A stretch of DNA of 64,000 bases from Symsagittifera roscoffensis (lineage: Eukaryota; Xenacoelomorpha; Acoela; Convolutidae), in NCBI RefSeq assembly GCF_963678635.1, contig NC_087069.1, forward strand, positions 1,812,166 to 1,876,165, in the 5' to 3' direction. The notes below the pieces were generated by a model. The model was given only the letters and a program-made list of their open reading frames with translations, was not told the DNA's origin and made no database searches. This document shows positions 45,991 to 58,000 of the stretch, piece by piece; the stretch's first letter is position 1; each line of letters starts with the position of its first letter. The position numbers were made by a program, and so were the translations under genes.

Positions 45991-48329
45991 CCTGTTAAAG
46001 GCATGAAACCATCATGATCAGCAAGCGTTTCAGCGACGTACCCTCCGCTCCGGGCGTAAGCCCGAGTTAGAGGCCTTAATGACCGTTGTTGTACTAGGGG
46101 GAAGGTGCGTACCCTCCGTCTAGTGCAATTTAGCTTTTTAACTTAGTTAACACCGAAAATTCCGGGGGCCGGAGGGTTAGGTGGGAAATCTAGAGCCCGC
46201 TTGTCCTGAGGTCCCAGGACCAAAAACAATTAAAGAGAAAGCGTAAAACCAAACAAAAATAGTGTATAACCAAGAAAAAGCCAAAAACAAATTTATTTAA
46301 AAACAAAAAAGTACAAAAAACAGTAAAAAAATCCAAAAAAGACCAAAAACAGTAAAAAACATAAAGTGACAGTTTATATGTTATTTCCGGACGAGATGTG
46401 ATCTGACCTTCCTATTTGTTGTTGTTTCAGATTGATTTATATCGTTTCTGATAGAGAGATTGTGTGTTTTGGTGAAGGGTTGGGTACCCTCCCTCGAGTG
46501 TAATTTGAGTGTTTAAGCACGTTAATGGTGATTTTGCCGGTGACCGGAGGGTAGAATGGCAGGCTGATCAACGTGTTCCACACTCAACAGGGACATCAAG
46601 GACAACATCCGCAACGACTGTTGGGTATCGTTGAAGCAATTTTAGTATCGTTCGGGTATTATTTCCTTAAAACTTAAGTGGTGGGGGGCACGATTGGCGC
46701 GGTCCGATTGTACCCTCCATCGATTACAAATTTCCGAGTTAAGGGTCTTAATTCGGATATTTTGGTGCAAAGGAGGTTGTAGTACTATTTATTAACGACT
46801 ATTTATAGATTATTGTCCTTACTATATATTACTTATCTCCTATTTAGACCCAAGAAACACCCATTTTTTTGTCGAAAATTACCAATTTTCGACCAAACTG
46901 TAGACCCCCAAAATTTCGGATATCCGAGCTTTTCCGATAGGCAAAAAGCTTTTATATAGAGAGTAGCCCCGTAGTTCGATCCCCTTTATTAAAGAAACCG
47001 CGTGAGCAAAGATTCAGTGGAAGTTAGAAAAACGAGAATTTTTCGACCAAAATTTTGATAATTTTCTGTATTTTGTCAATCTGTTTTGGGGATCGAGTTT
47101 TTGAGTTTTTAGAGTTCGAGCAATAAAATTTTTTGCGTTAGGAGCGTGCTAGCATAACGTGCTCGGTTACTAGAGAAATTTTTGGGTAACCCTCCGAGTA
47201 GCTCCGTGGATAGAGCTAACGACTTAAGGTTTGGAAAAGGAAGGAATCGGAGGGTCCAAATTTGATAGTTTTTGGCCAAATTTTTGTTTTTAAACCAATT
47301 TTGGTCCGGTTTTTTGCATTATTCCAGTGCCGTACAGGGCTACTACGCTCATTTCAAGTATTTTTAGGCACTTTCGACCGGAATTGCGAAAAAAGTCTTT
47401 CAGATCCTATACAGGTGGTGAAAAAGGCCATTTTGACGAACGCGTTTTTGGCGATTTCTCAAAGACTAGTTATCCGATCGGGATAATTTTGGTACCATAA
47501 GTCGACGTTTTTGACCACTTTTCCGAATCGCAACCGTTTTTGGGTTGATTATTTCGGAAAAGAAAAATTCTTTAGAATTTGTTGGTTCGGAGGGTCCAAG
47601 TAACGGGCAACCCTCCGAGCGGCAGAAAATTTTATCAAAACATCTTTTTATTCAACTGGGAAGGTTGACCGTGTCAGCCAACCTAGTTTTAAGTCAGGTA
47701 GACCGCTTTCAGAGGCTTTACTGCGGTGATTTAACCCTTTTTCTTGATTTTGGGGGAACCCTCCGAAGTGACCCTCCGGAGTCAGCTAAACCCTTTAGCA
47801 ACCCTCCTTAGTGGAAAATTTCCACGAGATCACCCTAAGAAGTTGAAACAGCTCCCCCTAGAACCCTTAGCTTATTTTGACGCTTTTTGAAGCTAGTAGG
47901 AGAACCTTCCAAGTGAGATCAGAAAATTTGAAAATTTTGGAGGTACCCTCCGAAGTGACCCTCCGGAGCGTATTAAGCATCTTATTGACCCTCCTTAGTA
48001 AATTTAGGGGGACCCTCCGAAGTAACTTGGGTGATTAAGATACCCTCCTAAGTAACTTGAGTGATTGAAGTACCCTCCGAGGTAACCCTCCGGAGTGTCT
48101 TAAACCTTCTAGCGACCCTCCTTGTAAGAGACTTGAGTAGACCTTCTGTGGCAATTTGGGAAACGGAAAATATCCATTTAATTAGGATCATATTAGGATA
48201 TTAGGCGTGCTTATCAGGGTCATAAAAACCCATTCTGACCCGGAAATTCGTGATCAACTTTGGATTCTATATTGGGTGTATTAGAAGTACCCGAACAAGA
48301 TTTTTTTTGATTGTGATTTTGGTTGAGTG

Positions 48330-48680
48330 GTTGCCTTGAGCTACTTAATAGGAAAGTTCGGGCAATCCGGGAACAAATAAAGGAAGACCTCGGTGGGTGT
48401 ATTAAGCAAATACACACCCACTTGAGAAGAAAAATTGTTCCCTACTCTCGTGCACTTGGAGCAGTCCGAGTGTGGGAGAGCTTTTTCATAGACTTGACGA
48501 ATTTTCGACCAAGAGGTTGCCTTGAGCTACTTAGTAGGACACCCAAAAGAAGACCTCGGTGGGTGTATTAGGCAAATACACACCCACTTGAGAAGACTGT
48601 GTCCTGGGCTTCGTTCTTTCGGATCGTTCCGATTGGGGGAAGTCTTTTTCTTTAAGACTAAGTTTTATTTATCTATTTCT
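48330..48680 (+). repeat. Two diverged copies of a leader segment with a stem-loop
   Basis: GGTTGCCTTGAGCTACTTA occurs at about 48331 and 48514, each followed by GAAGACCTCGGTGGGTGTAT and then CAAATACACACCCACTTGAG. GTGGGTGT pairs with ACACCCAC around a short loop in both copies. Just after, TCACTGCTTT (48687) and AAAGCAGTGA (48722) form another perfect 10 bp inverted repeat. These are structured RNA candidates. Confidence 0.75.
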
Positions 48681-49073
48681 GAATCATCACTGCTTTTTAT
48701 CGAAGATTGTTTAATTTTAACAAAGCAGTGACTTGATAAATTGTGTGGCGATAAATTGATACTGACAAAAGGTCGCTGTCACCTGTAGGATATTCTTATC
48801 TGATTATCGATTGTGTTTTGTGTACCGATTATATCTTGTGGAAACTTAGTGTTACTGTTATATTATACAACCGGGTTGAGTTAGCATTATATCAATACTG
48901 GGTAGACCCTGTGTGTAACTTTAGCTGAGTTACTAGTTTAGTCGTGAGAGATCGAAGAGACATTTTGATACTGACGGAATCGAGTAGGCAGCGTTAAGTG
49001 ATTCAACTAAAACTTGTTTGTGGTGCGTTTGCGTTGCCATCAAATTACGAATATTTTCATTTTGTATAAAACT

Positions 49074-52000
49074 ATGCAGCGCAGGGACTCGTTAGGATCC
49101 ACTACTAAAATTCCCAGGCTAAGCAAGGGAAGCACGCGGAAGTTTAGAACTAGGCGTAGCCAAACCTCGTTTAGCAGCGCTTCCGACGCGTTTGCTGAAG
49201 ACGAATCGACTAAAGGTCAACCTGATCTTTCAGTGATCGAAATGAAACTAAGGAGCGAGAAAAACCTTGATGGCAATCAAGGGCGGAGCGCCGAGGCCGA
49301 GCCTGCGAGCGAAACGCCGGTGGATCCCTTTGACGAAGGGGAGCGAACGCTCATTCGACCCGACTTTGAGCCAGACGAGGTCCTCGAACGGGAGGAAGCC
49401 GAGAGGACAGAGGAGACCTCGGAGCGTCCCGAGGTCGAACCTCGGGAGGAAGTGTTGTACAGAGGAATGTTCAAATCAGAGACTAAGAGCTATAAATGGA
49501 GAAAGGAACCTTCACATCTGACAAGTGCACACTCATCCTTGGCCAAACAGAGTAACAACGCGATGATGTCGAGTATGAGTCCGGGTGAAGAGCAGACGTT
49601 CACGAAGGCCAAGAAGAGTTGGAAGTCCTTGTACGACGAACGCATGGCGTCACTACCAACTCTAGGTTTGACTTCCAGTGATGACTACCCGGAGATAACC
49701 CATCCGGATGTGAACTTCACACCGTGCCCAAGGAATGATATGAGCAGGAAGGCGTCATCAACCTCGCCGACCATGCCCATGTCAGATGGGATAACGATGG
49801 GAGCGTCGTCAACCTTCGACAGATTAATGACGTCGATGAGCAAGCTAAGAGGCGGTGCGTCATCAAGCACCAGGCTGCAGCCGCCGTTGACCTCTTCTTC
49901 GCTGGGACTAACCCCGTCATTTGGGGCCACTGGCGACATAAGTGACATGTTCGCTGGCGTAATGAATGGTCTGGATGAACTGAGACGGGACATGACTAAA
50001 AGAATAGATCAGGTGGATGAGAGAGCTCACAAGGGTCAAGAGAATCTGAGAGACGAGCTAACGCACGTGAAGTCGCAGGCGAGGTTTGATCAGGCTCAAT
50101 TGATTCATAACACCGATCAATGCCTGGCTGAGAGCCTGGCACAGGCAAACAAAGAGTCAGAGGAAAGAGAGGCAAGGATGACAAGAGAGATCGAGCGATT
50201 ATTGAATGATCATGATAATACCTACGCCCAAACGATGACTGGCCTGGAGAAGAGGTTAGACGCCAAATCTGACTTGATGATGCGGAAGCTTGACGCGATC
50301 CTGAATGGTGGGAGTAGTTGGCAGGAGCATTCCAACTCAAGGGAGCGCTCAAGCCATGCGAATGTTGGAGATGGTACGGGCAACAGTGCCAGAGCCCAGC
50401 AGGGCTCGAGAACGAACTACGAACATAGAAACAAGGAGCGGCCAAGGGCAGCCCCGCAGAGGCCTGGCTGGACGAATCCAGTACCGCCGGAGGCAGATGC
50501 CACCCCGGAGACAAGATTGCCAACCGTGCCACAAGTCAGTTCAGTACCAGATCTGACTACAGTCTCGCAAGACACAACGATGTATGCCTCGATGTTTGAG
50601 CCTCTGAACAGATCTCTTGAAACATTCATCACCAAGCTCTCGAAGTCAACCGAGAGAGGAGAGAGGTCAAGAAGAACTCTGAAAAAGCCGAAGTCATATA
50701 AAGACGAGTCAGACGGCTGCATTGATACTTGGATAGAGGTGATGAAGTTACACTTTGAGGAAGAGAATCTCTCCAAGAAACAAGAGTGCAGCGCGCTGAC
50801 GAGCAACCTGGAGGTTACTGCATTAAATTGTGTAATGGCGAAAAGAGCCAATGAGAGAGACAGCGCTCGCAAGATATTCGACATCCTGCTGAATCGTTTC
50901 GGCTCTGGAGTACAAGGGCACCAGGCCATGGTGAAGTTCGAGAAGAGGCGTCAGAGAGATGAAGAATCAATCGATAAATTCTTGGACGACCTTGAATTGC
51001 TCAGGAGGAGAAGCAACCCGGATGAGAGAATATCCGAGCGAAACTTGGCGATTGCTTCGAAGTTTATGAATGGAGTAAGGAGTGAGGAGCTGAAGACGAT
51101 GTTGGCCACTCACTTCACCCTGTCGCTTGACCAGGTACCCACGCCCGACGACTTGCGTATGAAGTCACGCGAGTATTTACTCATAAAACCGAGGGCGCAA
51201 AACCGTTACAGCAATTATGGCAACTATAGCGGGACAAACACTGGTGCGAATTCCAGTTGGTACAAACCTCGCGATGACATGGACAAGAGGAGGTCGTGCG
51301 CGAATTGTGGTTCGATGGACCATCACGTTTCTGCGTGTTCTGCATACAAACAGAACATGAAGGCCATAGGCCACTTTCTTGAGGACGCCGACGCGACCGA
51401 CGAGGATCATGAGGAGTACGTCAGGGGGCTCATCATGAAATATGGTCCGAGGTGTTTCTTCTGTAATTTGGAGGGACACTTCAAGTCGGATTGTACTCAA
51501 TTTTGGGACGCAGTAGCGGACGCGAAACATCCCCGCCACGAAGAGGCGCTTTCGGGTGTCAAGGCCAGTCGAGCACGTCTGATGAACGAGGCTGAATCTC
51601 GGAGAAAGGAAACGACACCGAGCACCTTTGCGACCAAAAAGGTTAAAACATGGCCTGAAGAGGTGGTAGCCTCGAACCTCGAAGCAGAGTCGTCTAGTCC
51701 ACTCAAGGTGGATTACGGCCTGGCGGCAAGGACAGCGCTGCAGAATGTCAAACAGGACCTTGCCACGAAAGAAGTGGAGCAATGGGTAAGGTCGGAGCTG
51801 GAGAGCACAGATCTTCGGGAAAGTCTTAATGTCCTGAGTAAGACGACAAGAGCAGAAGATGAAAAAGAGCCCAAGAAACAGGGACTAAAACTGAACGTTA
51901 TATCTGGCAAGACTTTCGGCATGACGAAGGCAGGGACCAAAATAATGTCTATCATCTCAGTCGCAGGGCACCAGGTGGTCAAGAACCTGAGCGAGCCATC

Positions 52001-55000
52001 CGAGATTACACTGGTCCACCTGGACATCTATGCCGACTACCTGAAGGAGAAGGATCCCAAACTGGACTCCAGGGCAGTGCGAGCGCTGCTCACAACGGGA
52101 GGTCCGAGGCTGATGAAAGTGGACGGACATTATATCGATGTCCATGGCCCTTACCCGATTCTGATGAACGTGGATGACATCAATATCTACACGAAAGCTC
52201 ACATAACTGATGCGAACGATCAGGTTGGCCGGATATACATTGTTCAAGAGGAGCTGAAGGTCAGACGAATCGGACACAACGCGATGCTCGAACAAGATGC
52301 TGTGCATATTGGTTGCGAGGCAGATCTGGCCGCACACGTTCTGGACGTGCAAGGCAGACAACTTTCAGTAAAGGGACTGCTAGACACGGGAGCAGTAGTT
52401 AGTGTCATGCCAGTCAATACTTGGACCGACATGGGTTTTGATAGGTCGGATCTCATACCGACAAAAATCAGGTTGGCAGCTGCCAATCAGGGAGTGATCT
52501 ATGTCGCCGGACGAACTCCGATCATCTCACTGCAGCTCGGAGGGAGACATCTTTGGATGAGCTTCCTAGTAGTAGAGAATTTGGATGAATCCGACCAGTT
52601 CATCCTAGGAAGGGATTTCGTTCGCAACTTTGACGTCACGATCGATCTCAATGACGGATTGATTAGGATCAAGGATCCTGAAAGAAAGTATGAGAAAAGA
52701 CCCCTTAATAAGATTTTAATTAATCAGGCCAAGGTGCCGATTTTTCTGGATCGAAAAGTTAGATTAAAACCGAACCAAGCCGTAGTAGCGACGTTTAGGA
52801 TGAGGAACTTGAATGAACTCAGCAATGACAGACAGGTGTGTCTGGTACCAAATCCAAACAGTAAAAGCTCGGCTATTTTAGGAAGAAGCTTCTCACTCAC
52901 TCAGAGCGGACTGTGTGTGAGTGTGTTATTGAACACAGAAGCAACAACAGTGACAATACAGAGGGGAAAGAAACTTGGCTACGCTTTGCCTCTGAACACA
53001 GACTTTCTTAGTGTGGAGAACTTGAAGAAGTTTGACGTAACTAAATGTCCATTACATGCGAACCAAGAATGTATAATGAAAAGAGTAATTGAATTGAAAT
53101 CTTCTAGGAAATTGTTTTCAATGAAGTCGGAAACAGATGATGGGCTGTCTAGTTGTTCCAACTTTCCTGAGAGGCCGACGGAAGCAGAGTTAGCAGCGAA
53201 TAGGCCTGTCCTACCTGAGATAGAACATCTGAAGGGTAAAATATCTGACAAGGAACTAGATTCGCTCAGGGCGGTGCTAGATCGGAACGCAGACGTTTTT
53301 TCAAAGCATAAGGCCGATATAGGTTGTTGCAATTTTGTAGAGCACGAGATTGAGATAGAAGAGGGCTCGGTACCTCATAGGGAAGGGGCGAGAAGAATGA
53401 CCCCAAATAAGTCAGAAGCGTGTAGGAAGGAAATTGAAATGTTAATGGAGTACGACATGATTGAGCCGTCGAAGTCCCCATGGGCTTGTGGCGTGGTCAT
53501 GGCGAAAAAGAAAGGGGGGCAACTCAGGTTTTGTTGTGATTTCCGTTATCTGAACGCAGTGACTATAAAGGACGCATACCCGATTCCCCGCATCGATGAG
53601 AGCCTATCCAAGCTGGGAGACGCTAAGTTCTTCACGACGTTGGATTTGGGCTCCGCATTCTGGCAAGTGCCACTCAGAAAGCAAGATCGAGAGAAAACAG
53701 GTTTCGCGTGTGAGCTGGGAATGTTCCAGTGGAAGAGGATGCCATTCGGATTGTGCAACGCGACGGCCACATTCCAGCGACTGATGGCCCAGGCACTCAC
53801 GAGCGTCACTAAGAAATACGGGAATCTCATTATGTGTTATGTCGATGATGTCGTGATTGCAACACCAACCTTAGAAGACCACATAGAAAGGTTGGAGGAG
53901 GTGTTTTCTTGCATGAAGCAGGCGGGTCTGAAATGCAAACCCTCTAAGTGTGAAATCCTCAGGGATTCCATAAAGTATCTGGGCCGCCTGGTTGACAAAA
54001 ATGGAGTGAGACCAGATCCCGAAGCGGTTGAAGCAGTGCTGACCTGGAAGGCACCTAAGACAGATACACAGCTGATGAGTTTTCTGGGATTCGCAAATTA
54101 TTATCGAGAGTTCATCAAGGGGTATGCTGACAAGATATACCCCATGCAGAAGCTGATGAGAAACAAGGGCAAAAAGTTCACCTGGACTGATGAGGCACAA
54201 GTTTCATTTGAAAACATCAAGCGTGAACTTTGCGAGGCACCGGTCCTCGGCATGCCAACAGAGAAGGGAATGTTCGTGCTGGACACGGATGCATCAGTGG
54301 TTGCGATATCGGGCATACTTCACCAGGAGCAGGAGTGGAACGGGAGAACGGTTCTTCGTCCGATAGCCTACGGGAGTAAAGTCCTGAGTGATACTGAAAT
54401 GAAGTACGGCGCACCAAAAGCGGAGATGTTTGCGGTGATCACTTTCGTGGAAAAATACAGGGCCTACTTGGGGAGTGCTCCCTTCAAGTTACGTGTGGAT
54501 AATCGTGCCCTTGCCTGGCTGAAAACCTATTCGATGGACCAAAGCTATATTGGTCGTTGGATTGTGCGCCTGGATGGATACCACATGATCATAGAGCACC
54601 GTACCCGTGACAAGCACCAGAACGCAGATAGCCTCAGTAAAAAGACAGAATTTTATGAGCGCCTCGAGGAGAAGCAGGCTAACCAATCAGAGATCAAGGA
54701 CGGGTTTTCCTTTCTGGACAAAGAAACCTACGACAAGCTGCCACTTACTAGGTGGTTAGACAAGTCAGGACATCCTATACCTGGACACCCTGACCTTCCA
54801 GTGGAGACGGCCGCGGAGATAAAGCTTTTAGCCAGAGGCGAGCCTTTTCCGTTGGACCTGCTAGTCCGATCCAACTTGGTACAGCAAGAACTGACCAGGC
54901 TGGGTATAAACAGCATCGCTTTATTGAATAAGACGGTGAACGTGGCGCCGGACGTCATGGGAAAACTCCGTGACTTGTTGGATAGGGAAGTGGATAGGCA

Positions 55001-58000
55001 TGATCGTGAATGGATGGAGACCATGCAGAGGTTGACTGTCACCGAGAGAACAGAGAAGAGGCCAGTGTCCATTCGCAGCCGAGGCGTTGAACGGGATTGC
55101 AGGTCGATCGTCAACCAGCTGGTGACCTCGATGCCGAAAGAAGTATTGTTGAGAACTTCGTTCTCTGAATATGGAACATCGAATCAAAACCAAGCTACTG
55201 AGGAAGTCAGGATCAGGTCGAAAGCTAGCTTCACGAGGAGAGTGCACTTCACGGATGCAAAGGAGGAATACGAGCCAAGCCCAGATTGTTCGTCCGTGGA
55301 CGAGACAATGTCCGGGGAGTCTGACACCTTCGAGCCAGTCAAGGACGACTTGTCTGAGGAGACAGACACCTGTGAGCCCGTGCAGGACAACTTGTCCGGG
55401 GAGAGGTTGACTAGACCACCTAGGGGCAGAATTCTGTCCGGGGAGTCGGGTTCAAAGCGACCAATGGACAGAGTTTTGTCCGGGGAGTCGAGAAACATCT
55501 CAGACAACTTGGGATATGATGTTGGAGAATCAGTTGACTCAAGTGTTGACTCGGGACCCCAGTCCTGGGACAACACGTCTGAAACAACTTCCAATTCCGA
55601 TGTGTCAGAGATCGCAATCCACTCCTTGTTGGTAGACTGGAAGCAGCGTGGGCTGGACCGAGAAACACATCAGGATCCAGACAGGGACAGATACACCTCA
55701 GATGAAGAGGGCACTGTGATAGACAATGCCGCGGACGAGCTCGAGCTGATAGCAGTTTCAAAACGCCCAACCAGATTGCTGCCACATGGTACGGTCGTCC
55801 GTACCAATCTGGAACCATCTGTGCAAGAAGCGACGCCTTTGAAAAAGATATGGTGTGTCAAGTTGATGGACGATGCTCATGCTCCGGAGATAATGAGTGG
55901 GCAGATGAACGTGGTGAAGACGTATTTGAAAGCCAGGTACAGGCTGTCGGATCTCCTGAGGGCTCAACGAAATGATAGAATGACGAGCAGTCTGAAAAGA
56001 TGGATCGAGAATGGAGCACCTGACAAGGGAGACTTAGAAGAAGACAGCTACAAAATCCTGAAGCAATTTTACCTGAAGAGGAAAGACTTGTTGTACCTGA
56101 ATAAGGACGGAATCGTAGCCTGTAAGCGCAAGGAGGAGGACAAGGTCCTTTATAAATACAATTCAATAGTGTTACCACAGTTGTACCAGACTGAATTGCT
56201 CTTTCGCTCACATGATCAGATGGGACATCAAGGCGTGGACAAAGTGTATAACAGGATACAAAAACGATTCGAATGGCCGGGATTGAAGAAGGCTTGTGAG
56301 AAATGGATAGCCGCATGCCTGTCTTGTCAACAGGCAAAGGATCCCAGGAAACTAAGGTTCCCCCTACAGTCAATAGAATCGTCAGGTTTCAACGAAGTGG
56401 TGCAAATTGATCATCAGAAAATCTGCATGACAGCAACGGGCTATAATCAGGTGCTGGTAATGATCGACCATTTTACAAAGTATGCGGAGGCAGCACCCTG
56501 CATGACAGCATCGGCAGAAGAAACATGCGATCATTTGATAAACGTGTGGATAGCAAGGCATGGCTGCCCCATCACGTTCCAATCGGACAATGGCAAAGCA
56601 TTCGTAGGTGATCTCACCAAAGAGTTAATGAAAAGGTCGCAGGTAGCGCAGGCCCACTCGACCACTTATCACCCGCAAACGAATGGCCTAGTCGAGAGGC
56701 AGAATCGCACACTGGTATCCATGTTGAGAGTCTACTGCTCACGCTATATGGATGACTGGGACAAGCACTTGCCGCAAGTGATGGGTGCTTACAACAGCAC
56801 GGATTATTCCACCACGGGAATAAGCCCACATATGATGCTGACGGGTCACGAAAAAGCACTCCCATTAACGTTCTTCTACCCTGAATATGAAGGGAAGAGG
56901 ACAGCACCGCAAACGTACGTGCGGGACGTTATTAGAAGACAGCAGGACCTTAATGACTTATGCAGGAGGAATACGCAACAGGCGCAAATTAGACAAAAAA
57001 GGAGGTTTGATAAAAGAACAGCCGATGCAAAAGCCTACTCAGTTGGCGATTACGTCTGGGTGTTCCAGGAAGTGGTTCCACCAAAAGGAACCAAGAAACT
57101 ATTAAAGAAATGGCGTGGTCCATTTCAGATAACAGAGGTGCATCAAGGAGGTCGTTTTTATCGGCTGAGCACTGGAAGAGCGGCTCATTACGAGAATATC
57201 AAACCGCACAATGCCTCGTCAGAGGATTGGTGCATCCCAGCGGACATGCAAGAGGGAGACTATTTAATTGTGGATCCTGCTTGTGAAGTGAATGAGAGGG
57301 GTACTCGCGACAAGAACGACGGGAACGAGGTGGTGGACGATTGCGATCTACCACTGGATCTCGAGTTGACTGAGCGAGTAGAGGTGGACGATGAAACTCT
57401 ACCCTATGCCGAAGAAAACTGGGATTGCCCGGAACAAACCGAAATTGACAAAGGAATACAGCCTGACTTTCCTCTCACCATGGAAACACGCCAAAGCAAG
57501 AAAGGAAAAAACCAGAAGAAATACAATCCGTATGGCGAGGACTTCGTTGTAGATCGGATAGTAGTGAGTGATGTCATAGACTCGCTGGTGGGGCTGGACG
57601 AAGTAGCGATGCTAGAAGAAATCGACCTTGTGAACGATATGGATCAAGATTGGATCGACGATCGATCAGAACCGGAAGTGGAGTTCGAACCAGAAGCGGA
57701 ACAGACTCATGAGCAAGAACTAACAAACTTGCGCGTGCTCGAATGGCTCCACGATCTGCCGACAGATCCAAAAGAGACGATCCTGACGATTCAGGACGTC
57801 GATAGAGACGGCGTCAAATACATCAGTCATGACAATACCGAGTCCAACTGGGTCGCCCCAGATGGTCCTCTACGTGGTCCACAATCCAACCTCGGTCTCC
57901 TAGACTTTGGGCGATCGATGGGGACGTCGATGGATATTTTTGTCCGGGGAGTGGGGGTAGGACTCACCCACACCGAAAATCTCATAATAAAAAAATTGAA

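Larger units (their letters stand above)
45962..49073 (+). promoter_or_regulatory. 3.1 kb leader with ACCCTCC/GGAGGGT heptamer array
   Basis: Between LTR and gag there is no long credible ORF. Instead ACCCTCC recurs at least 15 times (for example near 46037, 46106, 46484, 46709, 47188, 47609, 47757, 47772, 47942, 48010, 48071, 48086), with GGAGGGT near 46161, 46541, 47255 and 47592. Some forward and inverted copies pair, such as CGGAGGGT with ACCCTCCG around 47591-47617. A role in RNA structure, packaging or translation is possible. Short open frames inside (47262-47486, 47545-47811) have no support as genes. Confidence 0.75.

Noticed and set aside
47262-47811. Two short leader ORFs as genes
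   Set aside because: Short, without motifs, overlapping the heptamer array and with no ATG context or homology.
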